Shown here: piece after piece, positions 53,497 through 61,505 of the stretch | Position numbering within the stretch: the stretch's first letter is position 1 | How the letters are laid out: the number at the start of each line of letters is the position of its first letter | Source of the DNA: JAYRSJ01 sp041920215 | Lineage (GTDB): Bacteria > Pseudomonadota > Gammaproteobacteria > Burkholderiales > Burkholderiaceae_C | Direction: 5' to 3' | Length of the DNA: 64,000 nt | NCBI GenBank assembly: GCA_041920215.1 | Contig: JAYRSJ010000001.1 | Coordinates: forward strand, 62,001 to 126,000 | Position numbers and translations under genes: made by a program | The notes under the pieces: model-generated | What the model was told of the DNA's origin: nothing | Database searches by the model: none | The model's input: only the letters and a program-made list of their open reading frames with translations

Positions 53497-54654
53497 ATGA
53501 TCAAGCCCTTCGTCCACGCCCACGCCACCCATCCGGACGGCCCTATGGCGCTGGCGCTGGCGGCGGCGCAGATCGAGGCCCAGCGCGCCGCCAGCGGCTT
53601 GCAGCCCACGCTGGGCTGGCTCTATCTGAGCGATCTGCTCAGCGGCAGCGCCGCCAGCCTGCTGGACGAGGCGCGCCAGCGCTGGCCCGGCGTGGCCTGG
53701 GTCGGCGCGGCCGGGCCCGGCATCTGCGCCAGCGGGGTTGAGTATTTCGACGAGCCGGCCCTGACCCTGATGCTGGCCGAGCTGCCGCCCGCGCAGTTCC
53801 GCCTCTTCCATGGGCGCCAGCCGCTGGCCGGCTGGCCGGCCGAGCTGGCCCAGGTGCATGTGGGCCTGGGCACGCCGGAGCTGCAGGAGCTGATCGCCGA
53901 GCTGGCCGCCCAGACCCGCAGCGGCTATCTGTTCGGCGGCATGGCGGTGGGCCGCCAGGGCTCGGTGCAGATCGCCGACGGGGTCTGGCCTGGCGGGCTC
54001 TCGGGCGTGGCCTTTGCGCTGCGCGAGGCCCGTGTGGTCTCGCGCGTCAGCCAGGGCTGCCAGGCCCTGGGCCCCGAGCGCCGCATCACCGCCTGCGAGG
54101 GCAGCCTGGTGCAGAGCCTGGATGGCCGGCCGGCGCTGGACTGCCTGCTGCAGGACCTGGCGCTGCCGGTGCTGACCGAGCCGCAGGAGTTGCGCGATGC
54201 GCTGCCGCGCCTGCGCCGCACCCTGGTGGGCCTGAGCGCGGCCGAGGCCGCCGACCGCAGCCGGCGCGAGTACGGGCCCGAGGTGCGGGTGCGCCATCTG
54301 GTGGGGCTGGACCCGGCCCAGCGTGGCGTGGCAATCGCCGAGCGACCCGCGCTGGGTCAGCGCCTGAGCTTCTGCCAGCGCAACCCCGAGGCGGCGCGAC
54401 GCGATCTGCTGCGCATCTGTACCGAGATACGCGCCGAGGCCGAGGAGCGCGGCGCCCGCATGCTGGGCGCGGTCTACATCAGCTGCAGCGGGCGGGGCGG
54501 GCCGCATTTCGGCGCGCCCTCGGCCGAGGCCCTGTGGGTTCAGCACGGCCTGGGCGCCGAGCTGCCTATGGTGGGACTGTTTGCCGGCGGCGAGATCGCC
54601 CACGCCTCGCTCTACGGCTATACCGGCGTCCTGAGCGTCTTCCTGGACCGCTGA
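53497..54654 (+). CDS. FIST domain sensory protein
   Basis: A 385-residue cytoplasmic protein with FIST-N (about residues 30-220, GWLYLSDLLSGSAASLLDEAR, WVGAAGPGICASG) and FIST-C (to the end, ending VGLFAGGEIAH and TGVLSVF). FIST domains are predicted to bind small ligands such as amino acids and often partner with signalling domains; here none is fused. The next gene, two bases on, is a periplasmic binding-type protein, which suggests a common ligand. ATG 53497 directly follows an in-frame TTG that is less likely to be used. The exact role is unknown. Confidence 0.85.
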   Translation: MIKPFVHAHATHPDGPMALALAAAQIEAQRAASGLQPTLGWLYLSDLLSGSAASLLDEARQRWPGVAWVGAAGPGICASGVEYFDEPALTLMLAELPPAQFRLFHGRQPLAGWPAELAQVHVGLGTPELQELIAELAAQTRSGYLFGGMAVGRQGSVQIADGVWPGGLSGVAFALREARVVSRVSQGCQALGPERRITACEGSLVQSLDGRPALDCLLQDLALPVLTEPQELRDALPRLRRTLVGLSAAEAADRSRREYGPEVRVRHLVGLDPAQRGVAIAERPALGQRLSFCQRNPEAARRDLLRICTEIRAEAEERGARMLGAVYISCSGRGGPHFGAPSAEALWVQHGLGAELPMVGLFAGGEIAHASLYGYTGVLSVFLDR

Positions 54655-54656
54655 CG

Positions 54657-55520
54657 ATGCGGCGGCGGCTGTTCTTCTGCGGCGCCGCCGCGCTGGCCCT
54701 CAACAGCCGGGCGCAGCCGGAGCCGCGGCGAATCGTCTATCCGCGCCATCTGGCGGCGCAGGACAGCCAGATCAGCTACTTCCTGGAACTGATGCGCCTG
54801 GCGCTGGCGCGCAGCGGCCAGGCCTACGAACTGCAGCCCACCCGGCTGGAGATGGTGCAGAGCCGGGCCCTGATGGAGCTGGCCGGCCAGCGGCCCAGCA
54901 TCGATGTGTTCTGGACCATGAGCGATGCCCGGCGCGAGCAGCGCCTGCTGCCGATACGCGTGCCGCTGGAGCGCGGCCTGATCGGCTGGCGCCTGGCCCT
55001 GGTGCGCGCCGGTGACACCGCCCGCTTCGCGACGGTGCGCAGCCTGGCCGAGCTGGCCCGCTTCAGCGCCGGCCAGATGCCCGACTGGCCGGACACCGAG
55101 ATCCTGCGGGCCAACGGCCTGCCGGTCAGCACCAGCTCGCATTACCAGGGTCTGTTCGAGATGCTGGCGCGCGGCCGCTTCGACTACTTCCCGCGCTCGG
55201 TGCTGGAGATCGACGCCGAACTGGAAGCCTTCGGCCACGGCAGCCTGGTGATCGAGCCAGGACTGCTGTTGCATTACCCGGCCGCGCTCTACCTGTTCGT
55301 GCGGCCGGGCCGGCCGCGGCTGGCGGCCGATCTGCGCCAGGGCATGGCGGCCCTGGTGGCCGACGGCACGCTGGAGCGCCTGGCGCGGCGCCAGTTCGGC
55401 GCGATGATGCAGCGCCACGGACTGCTGCAGCGCCGCGTGCTGAGGCTGGCCAACCCGCTGCTGAGCCCGCAAACCCCGCTGCAGCAGCGCGCGCTGTGGT
55501 TCCAGCCGCCGGGCGGCTGA
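54657..55520 (+). CDS. periplasmic substrate-binding-like protein (SBP_bac_3 type)
   Basis: A 287-residue protein with a short signal (MRRRLFFCGAAALALNSRAQ) and a two-lobed solute-binding type fold: YFLELMRLALARSGQAYEL, DVFWTMSDARREQRLLPIRVPL, LAELARFSAGQMPDWPDTEIL, GRFDYFPRSVLEID. No permease or ATPase is nearby, so it may act as a sensor or scavenger rather than in a classical transporter. The stop of the FIST gene ends two bases before its ATG. A similar protein starts at the right edge of the window (63339-64000). Confidence 0.8.
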   Translation: MRRRLFFCGAAALALNSRAQPEPRRIVYPRHLAAQDSQISYFLELMRLALARSGQAYELQPTRLEMVQSRALMELAGQRPSIDVFWTMSDARREQRLLPIRVPLERGLIGWRLALVRAGDTARFATVRSLAELARFSAGQMPDWPDTEILRANGLPVSTSSHYQGLFEMLARGRFDYFPRSVLEIDAELEAFGHGSLVIEPGLLLHYPAALYLFVRPGRPRLAADLRQGMAALVADGTLERLARRQFGAMMQRHGLLQRRVLRLANPLLSPQTPLQQRALWFQPPGG

Positions 55521-55629
55521 GGCCGGCCCCGGCGATTCCCTTGCGTCAGGTCAAAAGCGCTTCAGCCGGCCGTTCAGCGCCGCTTCAGCCATCGGCGGCT
55601 ACAGTTGGCGCCATTCGAGGAGACCTGCG

Positions 55630-57126
55630 GTGAATGCTGTGCTGACATCCGATGCCAAGAGCGAGCGCGCTGCGCGCCAGCAGCAGGTGGTGGCCGCGCT
55701 GGCGGCGCTGCTGCCGGCCCATGCGCTGCTGTGGCAGGCCGAGGACACGACGCCCTATGAGTGCGACGGCCTCTCGGCCTACCGCGAGCGCCCGCTGGTG
55801 GTGGCCCTGCCCGAGACCGAGGACCAGGTGGCCGCGCTGCTGCGCTGCTGCCATGCGCTGGACGTGCCGGTGGTGGCGCGCGGCGCCGGCACCGGGCTGT
55901 CGGGCGGCGCCCTGCCCCACAAGATGGGCGTGACCCTGGGCCTGGCCAAGTTCAACAAGATCATCGCGCTGGACCCGCTGGCGCGTACCGCGCGGGTGCA
56001 GTGCGGGGTACGCAATCTGGCCATCTCGGAGGCGGCGGCGCCGCATGGCCTCTATTACGCGCCCGACCCCAGCAGCCAGATCGCCTGCACGATAGGCGGC
56101 AATGTGGCCGAGAACAGCGGCGGCGTGCACTGCCTCAAGTACGGTCTGACCCTGCACAACGTGCTGCGGGTGCGCGGTTTCACGATCGAGGGCGATCCGG
56201 TCGAGTTCGGCAGCGAGGCCCTGGATGCGCCGGGGCTGGACCTGCTGGCGGTGCTGGTGGGCAGCGAGGGCATGCTGGCGGTGATCACCGAGGTGACGGT
56301 CAAGCTGGTGCCCAAGCCGCAGCTGGCCCGCTGCATCATGGCCAGCTTCGACGATATACGCCGTGCCGGCGACGCGGTGGCCGCCATCATCGCGGCCGGC
56401 ATCATCCCGGCCGGGCTGGAGATGATGGACAAGCCGATGACCGCCGCGGTGGAGGACTTCGTCCACGCCGGCTACGACCTGACGGCCGAGGCCATCCTGC
56501 TGTGCGAGAGCGACGGCACGCCCGAGGAGGTGGCCGAGGAGGTGGCGCGCATGAGCACGGTGCTGCGCGACAGCGGCGCCACCCAGATCGCGGTCAGCGA
56601 GAACGAGGCCCAGCGCCTGCGCTTCTGGAGCGGGCGCAAGAACGCCTTCCCGGCCTCGGGCCGCATCAGCCCCGACTATATGTGCATGGACTCGACCATC
56701 CCGCGCAAGCGCCTGGCCGACATCCTGCTGGCCATCCAGCAGATGGAACAGAAGTACGGCCTGCGCTGCGCCAATGTCTTCCATGCCGGCGACGGCAATC
56801 TGCATCCGCTGATCCTCTTCGATGCCAACGACCCCGACCAGCTGCAGCGCTGCGAGGCCTTTGGCGCCGAGATCCTGGAGACCAGCGTCGCGATGGGCGG
56901 CACCGTCACCGGCGAGCATGGCGTGGGCATCGAGAAGCTCAACAGCATGTGCGTGCAGTTCAGTGCCGAGGAGCTGGGCCAGATGCACGCGCTGAAGAAG
57001 GCCTTCGACCCGACCGAGCTGCTCAACCCCGGCAAGGTAATCCCGACGCTGAACCGCTGCGCCGAATACGGCCGCATGCATGTCAGGCGCGGCCTGCTGG
57101 CCTTTCCCGAACTGCCGAGGTTCTGA
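55630..57126 (+). CDS. glcD: glycolate oxidase FAD subunit GlcD
   Basis: A 498-residue FAD-linked subunit of glycolate oxidase, which oxidises glycolate to glyoxylate. The FAD site is visible in RGAGTGLSGGALPHK and GGNVAENSGGVHCLKYG; the C-terminal FHAGDGNLHPLILFD and TGEHGVGIEK are typical of the family. It starts with GTG behind a GAGGAGA site. It is first in glcDEF, with 3- and 7-base gaps to the next genes. No glcC regulator or glcB malate synthase is in the window. Length matches E. coli GlcD (499 residues). Confidence 0.95.
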   Translation: MNAVLTSDAKSERAARQQQVVAALAALLPAHALLWQAEDTTPYECDGLSAYRERPLVVALPETEDQVAALLRCCHALDVPVVARGAGTGLSGGALPHKMGVTLGLAKFNKIIALDPLARTARVQCGVRNLAISEAAAPHGLYYAPDPSSQIACTIGGNVAENSGGVHCLKYGLTLHNVLRVRGFTIEGDPVEFGSEALDAPGLDLLAVLVGSEGMLAVITEVTVKLVPKPQLARCIMASFDDIRRAGDAVAAIIAAGIIPAGLEMMDKPMTAAVEDFVHAGYDLTAEAILLCESDGTPEEVAEEVARMSTVLRDSGATQIAVSENEAQRLRFWSGRKNAFPASGRISPDYMCMDSTIPRKRLADILLAIQQMEQKYGLRCANVFHAGDGNLHPLILFDANDPDQLQRCEAFGAEILETSVAMGGTVTGEHGVGIEKLNSMCVQFSAEELGQMHALKKAFDPTELLNPGKVIPTLNRCAEYGRMHVRRGLLAFPELPRF

Positions 57127-57129
57127 TCC

Positions 57130-58221
57130 ATGCTGCAAGACCTGCAGGAACAGCTGCGCGAGGCCGCCGCGCGCGGCAGCACCATCGAGATACGCGGCCA
57201 CGGTAGCAAGGCCTTCTATGGCGGTGAGCCGCAGGGTCAGGTCTTGCTGTCCACCGCTGGGCTGCAGGGCGTCAGCGCCTACGAGCCCAGCGAGCTCTAT
57301 GTGACGGTCAAGGCGGGCACGCCCATCGTCGAGCTGGAGGCCTTGCTGGCCCAGCAGGGCCAGCAGCTGGCCTTCGAGCCGCCCCGCTTTGCCGGCAGCG
57401 CGCCAGGCCTGGGCACGGTGGGCGGCATGGTGGCAGCCGGGCTCTCGGGTCCGGCGCGCGCGACGGCCGGCTCGCTGCGCGACCATCTGCTGGGCCTGAC
57501 CCTGATCAATGGCCGCGGCGAGGCGCTCAACTTCGGCGGCACGGTGATGAAGAACGTGGCCGGCTACGACCTGGCCCGGCTGATGGCCGGCGCGATGGGC
57601 GTGCTGGGCCTGATCGCCGAGGTCTCGCTGAAGGTGCTGCCGCGGCCGGTGGCCGAGGCCACGCTGCGCTTCGAGATGGACCAGGCCAGCGCGCTGCGCC
57701 AGCTCAACCGCTGGGGCGGCCAGCCCCTGCCCATCAGCGCCAGCGCCTGCTGGGAAGGTGCGCTGATCCTGCGCCTGGCCGGCGCCGAGGCGGCGGTGCG
57801 CGCCGCGATGCAGAGCCTGGGCGGCGAGCCGATCGCGGCCGCAATGGCCCAGCCCTTCTGGACCGGCCTGCGCGACCACAGTGACGAGTTCTTCCAGGGC
57901 GCGCAGCGAGCGGTGCAGGGCGGCGCGCGGCTGTGGCGGCTGTCGCTGCCGCAGACCGCGCCGGCGCTGAACCTGCCGGGCGAACAGCTGATCGAGTGGG
58001 GCGGCGCCCAACGTTGGCTCACCAGCGCGCTGCCGGTGACCCAGGTGCGCGAGGCCGCCGCCGCCGTCGGTGGCCATGCCACGCTGTTCCGTGCGCTGGA
58101 CAAGAGCGCCGGCGTGTTCGCCCCGCTGTCGGCGCCGCTGGCGCGCATCCACCGCCAGCTCAAGGCCAGTTTCGATCCGCAGGGCCTGATCAATCCCGGC
58201 CGCCTCTACCCCGAGCTCTGA
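57130..58221 (+). CDS. glcE: glycolate oxidase FAD-binding subunit GlcE
   Basis: A 363-residue subunit with a shortened FAD-binding domain: RGHGSKAFYGG, VTVKAGTPIVELEALLAQQGQ, and GTVGGMVAAGLSGPARA. It ends LKASFDPQGLINPGRLYPEL, as in GlcE. It forms the glycolate oxidase complex with GlcD and the iron-sulfur subunit GlcF. ATG 57130 starts three bases after the glcD stop. Length is close to the 350 residues of E. coli GlcE. Confidence 0.93.
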   Translation: MLQDLQEQLREAAARGSTIEIRGHGSKAFYGGEPQGQVLLSTAGLQGVSAYEPSELYVTVKAGTPIVELEALLAQQGQQLAFEPPRFAGSAPGLGTVGGMVAAGLSGPARATAGSLRDHLLGLTLINGRGEALNFGGTVMKNVAGYDLARLMAGAMGVLGLIAEVSLKVLPRPVAEATLRFEMDQASALRQLNRWGGQPLPISASACWEGALILRLAGAEAAVRAAMQSLGGEPIAAAMAQPFWTGLRDHSDEFFQGAQRAVQGGARLWRLSLPQTAPALNLPGEQLIEWGGAQRWLTSALPVTQVREAAAAVGGHATLFRALDKSAGVFAPLSAPLARIHRQLKASFDPQGLINPGRLYPEL

Positions 58222-58228
58222 GCCCACC

Positions 58229-59476
58229 ATGCAAACCCAGCTCGCTCCCGAATTCCAGAACACGCCCGAGGGCCAGGCTGCCGAGGCCATCCTGAGGCGC
58301 TGCGTGCACTGCGGCTTCTGCACCGCCACCTGCCCGACCTACCAGCTGCTGGGCGACGAGCTGGATGGACCGCGCGGCCGCATCTATCTGATCAAGCAGG
58401 TGCTGGAGGGCGCAGCGCCCACGGCCGCCACCCAGCTGCACCTGGACCGCTGCCTGAGCTGCCGCAACTGCGAATCGACCTGCCCCTCGGGCGTGCAGTA
58501 CGGCGAGCTGCTGGAGATCGGCCGCGGCATCGTCGAGGCCAAGGTGGAGCGCCCGCCCAAGGAGCGCGCCGTGCGCTGGCTGCTGAAGGAGGGGCTGACC
58601 TCACCGCTGTTCAAGCCGGCGATGAAGCTCGGCCAGCTGATGCGCCCCCTGGTGCCGGCGGGCCTGAAGGACAAGGTGCCCGGCAAGGCGCCGGCCCATG
58701 CGCACGACTGGCCGCGCCGCAGCCACAAGCGCAAGATGCTGATGCTGCTGGGCTGCGTGCAGCCGGCCATGATGCCCAATATCAACAGCGCCACCGCCCG
58801 GGTGCTGGATGCCGCCGGCATCCAGACCCTGGTAGCCGACGATGCCGGCTGCTGCGGCGCGATCCGCAGCCATCTGAACGACCACGAGGGCGGGCTGGCC
58901 GATATGCGCCGCAATATCGACGCCTGGTGGCCGCTGGTGGAAGGCCTGGGCGAGGTCAAGGTCGAGGCCCTGGTGATGAACGCCTCCGGCTGCGGCCTCA
59001 CCGTCAAGGACTATGGCCGGGCCCTGGCCCATGACCCGGCCTATGCCGACAAGGCCCGCCGCATCAGCGCGCTGACCCGCGACCTCAGCGAGATCCTGCC
59101 CGAGCTGGTGCCGGCGCTGAAGAGCCGTCTGGCGCGCAAGCCCCGACCCCGGCTGGCCTACCACCCACCCTGCACGCTGCAACATGGCCAGCAGCTGCGC
59201 GGCGGCGTCGAGGGCCTGATGCGCGAGCTGGGTTTCGAGATCGCGCTGGCCCCCAGCGAAAGCCATCTGTGCTGCGGCTCGGCCGGCACCTACTCAGTAC
59301 TGCAGCCGGCGCTGTCCAAGCAGCTGCGCGACCGCAAGCTGGCTGCGCTGGCGCCCTTGCAGGCCGAGGCCATCGTCTCGGCCAATATCGGTTGCATCCA
59401 GCATCTGCAGTCGGGTTGCGGCGAGCAGCCAGTGCGGCACTGGGTGGAGCTGCTGGATGAGGCGCTGCGGGTCTGA
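58229..59476 (+). CDS. glcF: glycolate oxidase iron-sulfur subunit GlcF
   Basis: A 415-residue subunit carrying electrons from the FAD subunits to the respiratory chain. Two [4Fe-4S] motifs are visible: CVHCGFCTATCPTY and CLSCRNCESTCPSG. Two cysteine-rich C-terminal motifs follow: DDAGCCGAI and HLCCGSAGTY. Membrane attachment is expected through the complex. Last gene of the operon; a terminator lies about 175 bases downstream. Confidence 0.95.
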   Translation: MQTQLAPEFQNTPEGQAAEAILRRCVHCGFCTATCPTYQLLGDELDGPRGRIYLIKQVLEGAAPTAATQLHLDRCLSCRNCESTCPSGVQYGELLEIGRGIVEAKVERPPKERAVRWLLKEGLTSPLFKPAMKLGQLMRPLVPAGLKDKVPGKAPAHAHDWPRRSHKRKMLMLLGCVQPAMMPNINSATARVLDAAGIQTLVADDAGCCGAIRSHLNDHEGGLADMRRNIDAWWPLVEGLGEVKVEALVMNASGCGLTVKDYGRALAHDPAYADKARRISALTRDLSEILPELVPALKSRLARKPRPRLAYHPPCTLQHGQQLRGGVEGLMRELGFEIALAPSESHLCCGSAGTYSVLQPALSKQLRDRKLAALAPLQAEAIVSANIGCIQHLQSGCGEQPVRHWVELLDEALRV

Positions 59477-59650
59477 CGTCTGGCCGCAGCCGTCATCCTG
59501 TGCGTTTTGCGCACAATCAGGGTCACCCACAAGAGATTGCAAACAAATGTTGCCGACAATCGGGCAACCTGTAGGAGGGGAAGCATTCCCAGACTTGTTG
59601 CCAGGCCGCGACCCGCCAGCCCATAGCAAGATCTCGGGCAAGCCAAGTGA

Positions 59651-59685
59651 AAGCCGGGTGTTCAGCGACGGACACCCGGCTTTTC
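59651..59685 (+). terminator. terminator downstream of glcDEF
   Basis: A perfect 10-base stem, AGCCGGGTGT at 59652-59661 and its complement ACACCCGGCT at 59672-59681, with a TCAGCGACGG loop and a TTTTCT tail. It is typical of a rho-independent terminator. It stands some 175 bases after the glcF stop, leaving a long 3' region that could hold a small RNA (see findings). Confidence 0.87.
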
Positions 59686-59737
59686 TATAGGTGCTCTGCC
59701 CTTACAGTGCGGGCTGCACACCTGCTTCGCTACCACC

Positions 59738-61432
59738 ATGCCGATGCCGCCCCCCTCCCTCCGACGCCGTTTCTCCCTCAGTCTCAGCGCCCTGTGCCTT
59801 GCCGCCCTGCTGGGCGGCTGTGCCAGTTCCGGCGGCCCCGGCAGCGCTGCGCCCAGCGCCGCCAAGCCGCGCCTGGTGCTGCTGCTGGTGGTCGATGGCC
59901 TGCCGCAGCGCCAAGTGCTGGCCTACCGCGACCAGTTGGCCGAAGACGGGCTGCGCCGCTTCCTGGACCGGGGTGCCTGGTTTGCCAACGCGCATTACGG
60001 CCATGGCCACACCGTGACCGCCGCCGGCCATGCGGTGATGCTGACCGGCGCCCATCCGCAGCGCAGCGGCATCATCGGCAATGAGTGGCGCGATCCGTTG
60101 AGCGGCGAGCCGGTCTATTGCACCTCGGACAGCGCGCATCAGTACATCGGCCACACGACCGCCCCGCTGGCCGGCACCAGCCCGCGCAATCTGAAGGTCG
60201 AGGCCCTGGGCGATGTGCTGCGCGGCCGCCAGCCCGAGGCCAAGGTGATTGGCATCTCGGGCAAGGACCGCGGCGCCATCCTGCCGGCCGGCCACAAGGG
60301 TCAGGCCTATATGTATATGGGCAGCAGCGGCCAGTTCGCCTCCAGCAGCTACTACATGCAGCAACATCCGGCCTGGGTGGAGCGCTTCAATGCCGCCCGG
60401 CCGGCCGATGCCTTCTTCAAGAAGAGCTGGACCCCGCTGCTGCCCGAGGCCAGCTACGCCCGCTCGGTGCCGGACGGCCAGCCCTGGCAGTACAGCGGCG
60501 GCAACGGCAACCGGCTGCCGGCCGTGATAGGCGCCGGCATGGACGCGCCGGGCCCGCGTTACTACGGCAATCTGATCGCCAGCCCCTTCTCCGACCAGCT
60601 GACGCTGGACTTCGCGCGCGCGGCCATTGCCGGCGAGAACCTGGGCGCCGACGACATCCCCGACATCCTGTCGGTGAGCCTGTCGGGCCACGACTATGTC
60701 AACCATGCCTTCGGCCCCGAGTCGCGGCTCTCGCACGACCATCTGCTGCATCTGGACCGCCATCTGCAGGCCTTCTTCCGCGATCTCGACGCGCGGCTGG
60801 GCGCCGACAACTATGTGGCGGTGCTGAGCGCCGACCACGGCTTTGCCGACACGCCGGAATGGGCCAGGAGCCAGGGTCGCGATGCCGATCGCATCAACCC
60901 CTCCCAGACCCTGGCCTGGCTGGAGACCGAGCTGTCCAAGCAGTTCGGCGAGGGTCGCTGGACACGCGGCTACTCAGCCTCCGGCCTGCTGTTCAACGAC
61001 GCCCTGATCACCGCCAAGGGACTGCAGCCGACCCAGGTCCATGCCGCGGCCAAGCAGCTGCTGCTGCAGGTGGATGGTGTGGCTGCCGTCTTCACCCGCG
61101 AGCAGCTGGAGAGCGACGACGCGCACACGCCCTGGCTGGCGCAGATGCGGCGCAGCTGGCACCCTGAGGTGGCCGCCCCGCTGCAGATCGTCGTCAAGGA
61201 GAACTGGCTGTACAGCTCGCGGGGCGGCGGCAGCTCGCACGGCACGCCCTATGCCTACGACAGCCATGTGCCCATCATGGCCTGGGGCCCGCGCTGGGTC
61301 GGTCGCGGCGAGGTCCAGGCCCGCGTCGGCGTGGTCGACATCGCCCCCACGCTGGCCGGCCTGCTGCAGATCCCGGCACCGGCCCAGAGCCAGGGCCGGC
61401 CCCTGCCCCTGCCGCAACCCTTGCCACGTTGA
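59738..61432 (+). CDS. PafA-like alkaline phosphatase, lipoprotein
   Basis: A 564-residue protein of the alkaline phosphatase superfamily. Signal peptide with lipobox LLGGC gives C28 as the probable lipidated residue, so it is anchored in the outer or inner membrane. The catalytic site resembles PafA of flavobacteria: nucleophile T94 in TVTAAGHAVM, N115 in GIIGNEW, and K176/R178 in GKDRGA, the K/R pair that defines PafA-type phosphate monoesterases. Metal ligands include LVVDGLPQ, SGHDYVNHAFG and LSADHGFAD. It would release phosphate from organic phosphates outside the cell. Confidence 0.86.
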   Translation: MPMPPPSLRRRFSLSLSALCLAALLGGCASSGGPGSAAPSAAKPRLVLLLVVDGLPQRQVLAYRDQLAEDGLRRFLDRGAWFANAHYGHGHTVTAAGHAVMLTGAHPQRSGIIGNEWRDPLSGEPVYCTSDSAHQYIGHTTAPLAGTSPRNLKVEALGDVLRGRQPEAKVIGISGKDRGAILPAGHKGQAYMYMGSSGQFASSSYYMQQHPAWVERFNAARPADAFFKKSWTPLLPEASYARSVPDGQPWQYSGGNGNRLPAVIGAGMDAPGPRYYGNLIASPFSDQLTLDFARAAIAGENLGADDIPDILSVSLSGHDYVNHAFGPESRLSHDHLLHLDRHLQAFFRDLDARLGADNYVAVLSADHGFADTPEWARSQGRDADRINPSQTLAWLETELSKQFGEGRWTRGYSASGLLFNDALITAKGLQPTQVHAAAKQLLLQVDGVAAVFTREQLESDDAHTPWLAQMRRSWHPEVAAPLQIVVKENWLYSSRGGGSSHGTPYAYDSHVPIMAWGPRWVGRGEVQARVGVVDIAPTLAGLLQIPAPAQSQGRPLPLPQPLPR

Positions 61433-61452
61433 ACACGCTGCTGACATGATCT

Positions 61453-61491
61453 GACAGCCGGCCTGCATTACGCTGGCCGGCTGTCTTCATT
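61453..61491 (+). terminator. terminator downstream of the PafA-like gene
   Basis: GACAGCCGGCC at 61453-61463 pairs perfectly with GGCCGGCTGTC at 61475-61485 around an 11-base loop, followed by TTCATT. It lies between the phosphatase gene and the ABC exporter, separating their transcripts. Confidence 0.8.
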
Positions 61492-61505
61492 CTGGCGGGT
61501 GTCTC

